NCBI RefSeq assembly: GCF_016862795.1
Contig: NZ_BONQ01000050.1
Span: 186,001 to 250,000, forward strand
Reading direction: 5' to 3'
Source: Dactylosporangium siamense
Lineage (GTDB): Bacteria; Actinomycetota; Actinomycetes; Mycobacteriales; Micromonosporaceae
Length of the DNA: 64,000 nucleotides
Shown piece after piece: positions 57,235 to 64,000 of this stretch. The translations under genes were made by a program, and so were the position numbers. Each line of letters starts with the position of its first letter. Within the stretch, counting starts at the first letter, position 1. The notes under the pieces were generated by a model. It had not been told where the DNA came from and searched no databases. It was given only the letters and a program-made list of their open reading frames with translations.

Positions 57235-58154
57235 AGGAGCTCGCCGAGCGCGCCCGCGACGCCTACGGCTGGCAGGGCGACGTCGTCCTGACCGCCGGCC
57301 CGCGCGGCGCGCTCGGCCAGATCTGGCGGGTCAACGGCACCCTGGCCCTCAAGGAGCTGTTCCGCAACCCGCCCTCGGAGGCGGCGATCCGTGCCGAGCT
57401 ACGGTTCTGCGCGTTGGCGTCGGCGGCGGGGGTACGCCTACCGCAAAGCCATCCCGACCGGGCCGGACGGTACCTGCACGAGACGCCCGACGGCACCTGG
57501 CTGCGGCTCTACGACTGGATCGACCTGAGCCCCGTGGACCCGGCCGCCGCGGCGACCCCGCACGACCTCGGCGCGCTGCTGGCCCGCCTGCACCGGTGCG
57601 CCCCGCGAGCGCGGCCCGACGGCGACACCTGGTATGAGGCCGTCCCAGCGGCCGAGCGGTGGCACGCGCACTCCGAACGCCTCGGATCCATCGAAGCCGC
57701 ACTGCCGGACCTGTGCGCGGCGGTCACCCCGGCCGACCCCGCCGGCCTGCTCGTCTGCCACCGCGACCTGCACCCGGAGAACGTCCTCGCCGGCCCCGAC
57801 GGCGGGCTCGTCGTGGTGGACTGGGACCTGCTCGGCCCCGCCGCGCCGGAGCGGGAGCTGGCCCGGTTCCTGTTCGACTGGTGCTGCGCCGGCCCGGCCC
57901 TGGACCTCGACGCCATGCACACCCTGTACACCACCTACATCCGCGAAGGCGGACCCGGCCGGCTCACCGGTCCCGCGGACTTCACCCTGCTGCTCGCGTC
58001 CCGGCTCAACTTCCTGCTGAAGCAGCTCGGGATCGCCCGCGACCCGGACGCCGACCCGCGGCACCGGGCGTGGGCCGAGCGCGAGATCGACGAGAGCCTG
58101 CGCATGCTGCCGACCGTCCAGCAGTTCACGGCGGTGCTGCGGCGCCTCGCGTGA
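57231..58154 (+). CDS. aminoglycoside phosphotransferase-family kinase
   Basis: A 307-aa APH-fold protein with the catalytic loop CHRDLHPENVLAG (near residue 180) and the metal motif VVDWDLLGP (near 196). It is related to homoserine, choline and spectinomycin-type kinases; resistance cannot be claimed. GTG 57231 overlaps the cupin stop (GTGA). Its 3' end overlaps the convergent LysR gene by 29 bp. Confidence 0.85.
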   Translation: MKELAERARDAYGWQGDVVLTAGPRGALGQIWRVNGTLALKELFRNPPSEAAIRAELRFCALASAAGVRLPQSHPDRAGRYLHETPDGTWLRLYDWIDLSPVDPAAAATPHDLGALLARLHRCAPRARPDGDTWYEAVPAAERWHAHSERLGSIEAALPDLCAAVTPADPAGLLVCHRDLHPENVLAGPDGGLVVVDWDLLGPAAPERELARFLFDWCCAGPALDLDAMHTLYTTYIREGGPGRLTGPADFTLLLASRLNFLLKQLGIARDPDADPRHRAWAEREIDESLRMLPTVQQFTAVLRRLA

Positions 58155-59013
58155 GCAGGTCCAGCACGACGGCGAGCGGTGGCCAGGCGCGGCGGCCGAG
58201 CCGGGTCACCGCGAAGGCCCGCATCAGCACGTCGGGGCGGCGCAGGGGCACCAACGCCACACCGTCGATCGTGGGCTGGTCGGCGGGCAGCAGGCCGACG
58301 CCGAGGCCGGCGACGATCAGGTCCTGAATCAGATCGAGGCTGTCGGCGCGGTGCGTGATCCGCGGCGCGTAGCCGGCCATCGACGCGAGCGTGCGCACCA
58401 CGTCCTCGTCCGCGGTGTTGCGCGAGTTCACCAGCCAGTGCGCATCCCGGAACGCCGCCATCACGTCACCATCCACAGTGGATCCGGTCGGGACACCGAG
58501 GCCCCACGGCGTGCTCCACAGTGGAGTCGCCTCGACCGTGTCGGGCAGGCCGGCCGGAGCGAGGTTGTAGTCGTAGGTGAGGCCGAGGTCGACCTCGTCG
58601 GCGGCGAGCAGCTGCAGGATCTCCGCCGGCTCGTGCTCGTGGATCAGGACCCGCAGCCCGGCGTGGCGGGCCGGCAGCGCCGCGACGATCGGCAGCAGCG
58701 ACCGGCGGATCGCGGTCGCGAACCCGGCGACCCGCACCGTGCCGGCCGGCTCGGCGGACGGGTCCAGGTCCAGCCGCGCCGCCTCGACCGCGGCCAGGAT
58801 CGTCACCGCGTGCCGGGCCAGCCGCCGCCCCGCCGGCGTCAGCCGGACCCGCCGCCCGTCCGGCTCCAGCAACGGCGTGCCGGCCTCCCTGGCGAGGACC
58901 GCGAGCTGCTGCGACACCGTCGACGTGGTGGTCCCGAGCTCGTCGGCGACCTCCCGCATCGACCCGAGCCGGGCCAGCTCCGCCAGGAACAGCAGCCGGT
59001 CATTGTTCAGCAT
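58126..59013 (-). CDS. LysR-family transcriptional regulator
   Basis: A 295-aa LysR protein. The N-terminal helix-turn-helix ([20 protein letters not shown], then [16 protein letters not shown]) is followed by the effector domain ([31 protein letters not shown]). It is divergent from an EamA exporter that it probably controls. ATG 59013 chosen because TACCGT lies 6 nt upstream on this strand. Confidence 0.88.
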   Translation of the reverse strand: MLNNDRLLFLAELARLGSMREVADELGTTTSTVSQQLAVLAREAGTPLLEPDGRRVRLTPAGRRLARHAVTILAAVEAARLDLDPSAEPAGTVRVAGFATAIRRSLLPIVAALPARHAGLRVLIHEHEPAEILQLLAADEVDLGLTYDYNLAPAGLPDTVEATPLWSTPWGLGVPTGSTVDGDVMAAFRDAHWLVNSRNTADEDVVRTLASMAGYAPRITHRADSLDLIQDLIVAGLGVGLLPADQPTIDGVALVPLRRPDVLMRAFAVTRLGRRAWPPLAVVLDLLTRGAAAPP

Positions 59014-59036
59014 TTGCGAACGGTACATCAGCAAAT
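59012..59036. promoter_or_regulatory. LysR box overlapping the regulator start
   Basis: ATTTGC-13-GCAAAT is a perfect 6-bp inverted repeat. The left arm covers the start codon region of the LysR gene (59013) and the centre contains its -10 box TACCGT (59025-59020, minus). Binding would autoregulate lysR and influence the divergent exporter. Confidence 0.55.
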
Positions 59037-59078
59037 CTCACGTGGACGCGGACGGTTGCCGTGCCGTCTACTACGGGC

Positions 59079-59999
59079 ATGTTCGCCGCGATCGCCTCGA
59101 TGATCTGCATCCAGCTCGGGCTGGCCGCCTCCGTCGGCCTGTTCGACAGCGTCGGCCCGTCCGGCGCCGTCTGCCTGCGCCTCGCCTGCGCCGCGCTGCT
59201 CCTGCTCGCGCTGGTCCGGCCGCGACCGCGCGACTTCACCCGCGCCAGCCTCCTGGCCACCGCCGCCCTCGGCGTCGTCACCGCCTGCATGACACTGACG
59301 TTCATGGCCGCCGTCGCGCGGCTGCCGCTCGGGACCGCCAGCGCGCTGGAGTTCCTCGGCCCGCTCACGGTGGCGGCCGTGCGGGGGCGCCGCGCCACAG
59401 TGCTCTGGCCGGTCCTCGCCGGCGCCGGCGTCGTGCTGCTCACCGAACCCTGGCACGGCGGCACCGACCCGGCCGGCGTCGGGTTCGCCCTGGCCGCCGC
59501 CGCGTGCTGGGCCGGCTACATCCTGTTGACCCAGCACGTCGGCGATCGCGTCAGCGGCTACGCGGGCCTCGCCGTGTCCACCGCCGTCGCCGGAGTGGTC
59601 GCGTCGGCCGTCGCCGGCCCGTCGGTTGCCGCCGGCCTCACCTGGTCCGTGCTCGCCGCGGGGTTCGGCCTGGCCGTCCTGCTGGCCGTGGTGCCGTTCA
59701 GCCTGGAGATGTACGCCCTGCGCAAGCTCACCACCGCGGCCTTCGGCACGCTGATGAGCCTGGAACCGGCCGTCGCGCTGGTGGTCGGCGGGGTCCTGCT
59801 GCACCAGGCCCCGGGCCCACTGGCGGTGCTCGGCATGGCGCTGGTCGTCGCCGCGGGCGTGGGTGCCGCCCGCACCGGATCACGGGCCGTAGGCGCGCAG
59901 GGTCCCGCCGTCGGTGGTGTAGAGCCGCCCGCCGGAGACGACGACGTGCCCGGTCGCGCGGTCGAACCGGTCGGCCACGAGGTCGCCGTCGACCGGTGA
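59079..59999 (+). CDS. EamA-family transporter
   Basis: A 306-aa inner-membrane protein with about ten hydrophobic segments and EamA features ([53 protein letters not shown]). Probably exports an amino acid or metabolite. ATG 59079 chosen over GTG 59061. The last ~40 residues (beginning [13 protein letters not shown]) lie antisense to the convergent gene and look like read-through. Confidence 0.88.
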   Translation: MFAAIASMICIQLGLAASVGLFDSVGPSGAVCLRLACAALLLLALVRPRPRDFTRASLLATAALGVVTACMTLTFMAAVARLPLGTASALEFLGPLTVAAVRGRRATVLWPVLAGAGVVLLTEPWHGGTDPAGVGFALAAAACWAGYILLTQHVGDRVSGYAGLAVSTAVAGVVASAVAGPSVAAGLTWSVLAAGFGLAVLLAVVPFSLEMYALRKLTTAAFGTLMSLEPAVALVVGGVLLHQAPGPLAVLGMALVVAAGVGAARTGSRAVGAQGPAVGGVEPPAGDDDVPGRAVEPVGHEVAVDR

Positions 60000-61061
60000 C
60001 AGGATCGCGGTGGGGCGCTGCTCAACGGTGACGTAGAGCAGCCCGCCCGCGCGGACCGGCTTGCCCGCCGTCGCGTTCAGGTGTCTCGTCCAGAGCGTCG
60101 TGCCCTTGTTCGCGTGGAACGCGGTCACCTCGTCGCCGGTGACCGCGTAGACCCGCCGCCCGTCGGTCGAGACCGCGTCCGCACCGTCCTCGTGCCGCCA
60201 CAGGATCCCGCCGTTGCCCGCCCGGATCGCGGCCAGCCCGCTCTGGTCGCCCTGCCCGACGGGGTCCGGCACGGCGAGGAACGTGCTCCCGCTTGCCGCG
60301 AGGGGGGTCCACCGCGTCCTGCTGCGCCACACCGCCCTGCCGGCGTCGACGGTCACCGCGGTCGTGCCCTTCGCGTCGTGCAGCAACGCCCGGCCGCCCG
60401 CCGACACCGGCCCGGCGAGCGTGGCGCCGGTGCGGGTCCACCGCTTCGCACCGTCGAAGCCGTTGTACCCGATGACCGTGTCCTCGTTCGTCATCGTCGC
60501 CCACCCCGACGTCACGACCGTCCCCTCGTCCACGACCAGGTCGTTGACCGGCGGCTCCTGCACCACCTGCCACAGCCGCCGGCCGGACGCCGCGTCGAGC
60601 GCGTAGAGGTGCCCGTCCGGGTCGCTGTTGGCGTAGCACGACGACCCGGCGACGACGAGCATCCCGTCGCTGAACACGATCCGCCGGAAGTCCATGCTGT
60701 CGAGGATCTTCGCGTCCCGCCACACCTTCCTGCCGGTGCCCACGTCGAGCGCGGTGACGCCGTCGCCGTCCAGGACGTAGGCCAGCCCACCGACGACCAG
60801 CGGCGCCGGCAACGCGGGCGCGCACCCCTCGGCCCCGGGTTTCGGCGTGACGGACCAGCGCTGCTTGAGCTTCCCTACGTTGCCGGCGTTGACGATCCGC
60901 TCGGCCGGGTTGTATCCGCTGTTGCCGGCATCCACGCCGTCGTGCGTCCAGTCCCCGGGCCCCGCCCCGAACGGCGGCGACTCGGCGCTTGCCGGCGTGA
61001 CGGCACCCCCGAGAACGGCAGCGATCGCGACGACGGCGATGCGCCGCAAGAACATGCCCAT
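59880..61061 (-). CDS. secreted PQQ-like beta-propeller protein
   Basis: A 393-aa exported protein with signal peptide [19 protein letters not shown] and AxA-type cleavage near residue 26. The rest is a beta-propeller of WD/PQQ-like blades ([52 protein letters not shown]). These usually bind other proteins or act in the envelope. GGAGGGAG lies 6 bases before the ATG. Its 3' end overlaps the EamA gene by 120 bp. Confidence 0.87.
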   Translation of the reverse strand: MGMFLRRIAVVAIAAVLGGAVTPASAESPPFGAGPGDWTHDGVDAGNSGYNPAERIVNAGNVGKLKQRWSVTPKPGAEGCAPALPAPLVVGGLAYVLDGDGVTALDVGTGRKVWRDAKILDSMDFRRIVFSDGMLVVAGSSCYANSDPDGHLYALDAASGRRLWQVVQEPPVNDLVVDEGTVVTSGWATMTNEDTVIGYNGFDGAKRWTRTGATLAGPVSAGGRALLHDAKGTTAVTVDAGRAVWRSRTRWTPLAASGSTFLAVPDPVGQGDQSGLAAIRAGNGGILWRHEDGADAVSTDGRRVYAVTGDEVTAFHANKGTTLWTRHLNATAGKPVRAGGLLYVTVEQRPTAILSPVDGDLVADRFDRATGHVVVSGGRLYTTDGGTLRAYGP

Positions 61062-61167
61062 GACAAACTCCCTCCGGTCTGCACCGGGGGAGCGCTCGAC
61101 GGGACGTGACTCTACCCGACTTTCCGCCAATGCCGGACAAATCCGGCACTCGCGCCGACCTTTCCGC

Positions 61168-61215
61168 CTACGAAAGGGTCACCCTGCGAAAGGGTCACCC
61201 TACGAGAGGGTCACC
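61168..61215 (-). repeat. three 16-bp repeats at a stop codon
   Basis: CTACGAAAGGGTCACC, CTGCGAAAGGGTCACC and CTACGAGAGGGTCACC run head to tail. The last copy, read on the minus strand, encodes the final residues and TAG of the SecD-like gene; the other two are copies beyond the stop. Confidence 0.9.
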
Positions 61216-62135
61216 GGGAGTTCGCCGCCGCCGCCGAGCTGGGCGGCGAGCACGCGGGCCTGCGACTCGGTGAACATGCCGGTGACCTGGACGTCGCCCG
61301 GGATGACCCCGACCACCTGTGGCGCCGAGATGAGGACGTTGTCCAGGACGATCGCCAGGCGCCCCTGGGCGTCGGCGAGCGACTTCGACAGGTTGGTGAA
61401 CTTCGCCTGGCCGTCCGGCTTGAACGACGCGGTGACGATCCACGTGCCCTGATCGGAGCGGGAGGCCTTCGCGGCGCTGATGTCCGCGCCGGTGACCGTC
61501 GCCGGATCCAGGAGCAGCTTCACCGGGCCCTCGCAGGCGACGACGGGTTCGCCGGCAACGTCGGCCGGGCGGGTGGCGAGCTGCTCGCAGCGGATCTCCG
61601 GGATCAGCAGCCGCATCCGGGCCGGCAGGGTGGCGACGTCCTGCGGCGGCAGTGCCGCGAACGCCGCGCGCACCGACGCGGGCAGCGCCTGCGCCTCCTG
61701 CTCGGTGGTGACCGCGGCCGCCGCCCGGTACGCCTCGCCGATCGTCGCCGCGACCGCCGGCGTCGACGTCGGCGCGGGCAGGGTCGTGGTGGCGGTGCCG
61801 GAACCGTCGGCGGCCGCCGCGACCCGCCGCAGGTGCAGGCGGCCGGGCCTGGTGAGGGCGCGGAGCTGCTCGGGTGTGGTGCCGCGGGCGCTGAGCACGA
61901 GCTGCCGGTCGGTGCGTGTCACCTTCGGGTCTGCGAGCCGGGCGGCCTGCATCCGGGCGAGCAGCATCGCCCGCGTCACCTCGAGGTCGCCCTCACTCGA
62001 GGCGGTCACCGTCAGCGTGGTCACCGGACCCCCGCCGACCCGGGAAAGCACCACCACGATTCCCGCGACCGCGATCGCCAGCACCGCCACCATCACCGCG
62101 ACCAGCACGGCCATCTGCCGCCCCCGCAACGCCAT
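61200..62135 (-). CDS. SecD P1-head-like membrane-anchored protein
   Basis: A 311-aa protein with one N-terminal transmembrane helix (AVLVAVMVAVLAIAVAGIVV, about residues 9-28) and an exterior domain resembling the first periplasmic domain of SecD: VTRTDRQLVLSARGTTPEQL, LAIVLDNVLISAPQVVGVIP, and a late TESQARVLAAQLGGGGELPV. No SecD membrane core is present, so it is not a full SecD. TACAGT 6 nt before ATG 62135 suggests a leaderless transcript. Role unknown. Confidence 0.8.
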   Translation of the reverse strand: MALRGRQMAVLVAVMVAVLAIAVAGIVVVLSRVGGGPVTTLTVTASSEGDLEVTRAMLLARMQAARLADPKVTRTDRQLVLSARGTTPEQLRALTRPGRLHLRRVAAAADGSGTATTTLPAPTSTPAVAATIGEAYRAAAAVTTEQEAQALPASVRAAFAALPPQDVATLPARMRLLIPEIRCEQLATRPADVAGEPVVACEGPVKLLLDPATVTGADISAAKASRSDQGTWIVTASFKPDGQAKFTNLSKSLADAQGRLAIVLDNVLISAPQVVGVIPGDVQVTGMFTESQARVLAAQLGGGGELPVTLS

Positions 62136-62141
62136 GCGGCC

Positions 62142-62147
62142 ACTGTA
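62142..62147 (-). promoter_or_regulatory. -10 box for the leaderless SecD-like gene
   Basis: TACAGT on the minus strand ends 6 nt before ATG 62135. Confidence 0.5.
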
Positions 62148-62206
62148 CCGGCGTCGATCAATGCGCCCGCAGCCCCGCAGACATCGGTAAATATTGATAA
62201 AGACTG

Positions 62207-62235
62207 TTGACAGTTTGCGTCGGGAAATGTTTGCT
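62207..62235 (+). promoter_or_regulatory. promoter of the GH76 gene
   Basis: TTGACA (62207-62212) and TTTGCT (62230-62235) are 17 bp apart, about 87 bp before ATG 62322. ACTGTTGACAGT is a short inverted repeat over the -35 and the region is unusually AT-rich (GTAAATATTGATAAAG), so a regulator probably binds here. Confidence 0.5.
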
Positions 62236-62321
62236 GATGTCGAGTCCGTACGGCCCTTCCACCGCCATGGGGGCCGGTGGAACGGTGCCGCCGCCGACGT
62301 CCGAGTCATGAGGTGAGGACC

Positions 62322-64000
62322 ATGCGCCGTGCCCTGATTCCCCTGCTGCTGCTCGCATTCGTGGTGCTGCCGGCGCCGGCCGCGCACGCCGCGACCGCCA
62401 TCTGCGCCCTGTACTGCGACACCCGCGACCCGTCCCTCGCCCGCCAGGAGACGTTCCCGGTCCCCACCGTCACCGTCAACGGCCGGCGGCTGGTGCTGCA
62501 CGTGTCCGATGTGGACGGTATGGCGTGGGGCAGCATCGACGCCGGCGTCCTCGGCGACTCGGTCTGGCTGGACCGGTCCTTCGACGGCGGCGCGAGCTGG
62601 GAGGGCCTGCTGGGCAAGGCGTCGATCCCCGGCAGCTGGACCGGCACCCGCACGCTCATGTACAACACCGGCGACCCGTCCCACCACCGCCGTGGCGTGA
62701 TCCGCGCCTGCGGCGACGCGCGTGGCATCGCCTGCACCGCCTGGTCCCACCTGCCGTTGTGCGCGCCGACGTGTGACGGGGCTGCCGGGGGTACCGACGC
62801 CGAAGCCGTCAGAACGGTCGGACTGAACGGACGCACGTTCGGCCTGCACCTGGACGCCGCCGGCATGGCCTGGGGGACCGTCAGCGGCGGCCGCGCGGGC
62901 GACGAGATCTGGCTGGACCGCTCGTGGGACGCCGGCGCGACGTGGCCCGGCGGCTCGTCGCTCGGCCGCACCACGGCGACGCGCACGGCCAGGTACAACA
63001 CCGCGGACCCCACGTCGCTGCTGTACGGCGGGGCCGTGCGCGCCTGCGGGCGGGCCGTGGAGGGCCAGAACGGCGCCTGCACCGCGTGGGCGCGCCCGTC
63101 GTCCAACCGCGCCGCGGCGATGGCCGACGCGCTCATGTACTCCTACGACCCGTACACCGCATGGTGGCCGTCGAGCTGGTGGAACTCCGCGGTCGCGCTG
63201 CGCACCGTCATCGACTACGTGTCCCGCACCGGCGACACCAGGCACCTGTGGGCGGTGCGGCGGACCTTCGACGTGAACCGGGTCGCGTTCCCCGCCGGCG
63301 CGCGCTCGTCCGACCCGATCGACGGGCACTTCATCAGCCGCTCGATCGACGACAGCGCCTGGTGGGGCCTGACCTGGGTGGCCGCCTACGACCTCACCGG
63401 CGACCGCGCGTACCTCGACGAGGCGGTCACCATCGCCTCCTACGTCAACGGCTTCTGGGACACGTCGACGTGCGGCGGCGGTGTGTGGTGGGACCGGGAA
63501 CGCACGTACAAGAACGCGGTCACCATCGGCCTGTACGTGCGGCTCACCGCGGCCCTGCACAACCGCCTGCCGGGCGAGTCGACCTGGCTGCAGCGGGCCG
63601 TGACCGGCTGGAACTGGTTCACCGCCAGCGGCATGATCAACGCATCCGGCCTGGTCAACGACGGCCTCACCACCGGCTGCGCCAACAACGGCCAGACGGT
63701 GTGGAGCTACAACCAGGGCCTCGCGATCGGCGCGGCGACGGAGCTGTACCGCGCCACCGGCACCGCCACCTACCTCGACCGCGCGCGGTCTCTGGGCACG
63801 TCGGCCCTCGCCTCGCCGCTCGTGCGCTCCGGAGTGCTGACCGAGTCGTGCGACGTCGGCTCGTCCTCGTGCGACGACAACGCCAAGCAGTTCAAGGGGA
63901 TCTTCATGGGCTACCTGGCGGAGGCGGGCGCGCAGTTCCAGTCGTTCCGTGCGGTGCAGGCGAATTCGGTGTGGGGAGTCCGCGACAGCCTCAACCGGGT
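62322..64000 (+). CDS. secreted GH76-family alpha-1,6-mannanase, cut by window end
   Basis: At least 559 aa, partial. Signal peptide MRRALIPLLLLAFVVLPAPA ends near residue 23 (AHAA). Two N-terminal repeats (LWLDRSFDGGASWEG and WLDRSWDAGATWPGG, each with conserved Cys pairs) look like a carbohydrate-binding module. The catalytic domain begins near residue 270 (ALMYSYDPYTAWWPSSWWNS) and has the DD pair in SIDDSAWWGLTWVAAYD typical of GH76, an alpha-1,6-mannanase family. It would act outside the cell on fungal or bacterial mannans. AGGTGAGGA lies just before the ATG. Confidence 0.88.
   Translation, partial: MRRALIPLLLLAFVVLPAPAAHAATAICALYCDTRDPSLARQETFPVPTVTVNGRRLVLHVSDVDGMAWGSIDAGVLGDSVWLDRSFDGGASWEGLLGKASIPGSWTGTRTLMYNTGDPSHHRRGVIRACGDARGIACTAWSHLPLCAPTCDGAAGGTDAEAVRTVGLNGRTFGLHLDAAGMAWGTVSGGRAGDEIWLDRSWDAGATWPGGSSLGRTTATRTARYNTADPTSLLYGGAVRACGRAVEGQNGACTAWARPSSNRAAAMADALMYSYDPYTAWWPSSWWNSAVALRTVIDYVSRTGDTRHLWAVRRTFDVNRVAFPAGARSSDPIDGHFISRSIDDSAWWGLTWVAAYDLTGDRAYLDEAVTIASYVNGFWDTSTCGGGVWWDRERTYKNAVTIGLYVRLTAALHNRLPGESTWLQRAVTGWNWFTASGMINASGLVNDGLTTGCANNGQTVWSYNQGLAIGAATELYRATGTATYLDRARSLGTSALASPLVRSGVLTESCDVGSSSCDDNAKQFKGIFMGYLAEAGAQFQSFRAVQANSVWGVRDSLNR

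Overview
The window is a very GC-rich actinobacterial chromosome segment. Gene families (NB-ARC/TPR regulators, SigE-type ECF sigma factor, MetX/MetY pair, GH76 mannanase), dense ATGA/GTGA gene overlaps and many leaderless starts (TANNNT box 6-8 nt before ATG/GTG) suggest a Micromonosporaceae- or Streptomyces-like actinomycete. The genus cannot be fixed from sequence alone. No insertion sequence, integrase, rRNA or CRISPR array was found; one odd tRNA-like gene is present.

Layout. 1-8.8 kb: one tightly overlapped sugar operon (binding lipoprotein, two permeases, membrane protein, esterase, LacI repressor, FGGY kinase, fucose-isomerase-like enzyme) behind a GAAATCGATTTC palindrome. 8.9-16.7 kb: TPR protein, MmcQ/YjbR protein, XRE repressor divergent from an MDR oxidoreductase, a LuxR-type STAND regulator and a glycosidase-like protein. 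16.7-21.4 kb: a five-gene minus-strand operon with a coiled-coil protein, a degenerate GTPase, an intact GTPase, an unknown protein and a small acidic protein; this is the best candidate for an undescribed system. 21.6-24.4 kb: SigE-type sigma factor, membrane-anchored partner, and a membrane gene with twin operators. 24.5-29.1 kb: accessory island with a pentapeptide-protein relic, a HEPN-type gene split by one base, an esterase, an FAD monooxygenase and a SUKH-like protein. 29.4-39.8 kb: ankyrin protein, tRNA-like gene, AraC relic, a SWIM zinc-finger/large helical-protein pair, a phosphotransferase and an XRE-NB-ARC-TPR regulator. 40-46.7 kb: MarR/hydrolase divergon, hemerythrin, flavoprotein, OsmC, then metX-metY-CoA-binding. 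46.7-53.7 kb: malonate decarboxylase operon mdcA-B-C-(DE fused)-G-H plus a secreted hydrolase, divergent from a benzoylformate decarboxylase across twin TTGTGCCRCAA palindromes. 55.4-64 kb: SIMPL protein, ArsR/VOC pair, cupin/phosphotransferase pair, LysR/EamA divergon, beta-propeller protein, SecD-like protein and a GH76 enzyme cut by the window end.

A pattern crosses these regions: several genes carry locus-specific tandem repeats anchored on their own stop codon (23.7, 35.5, 39.4, 49.0, 51.1, 52.1 and 61.2 kb). In one case (mdcB) an off-length unit has shifted the reading frame. The repeats differ in sequence from gene to gene, so this looks like a local duplication tendency at gene ends and not a dispersed repeat family.
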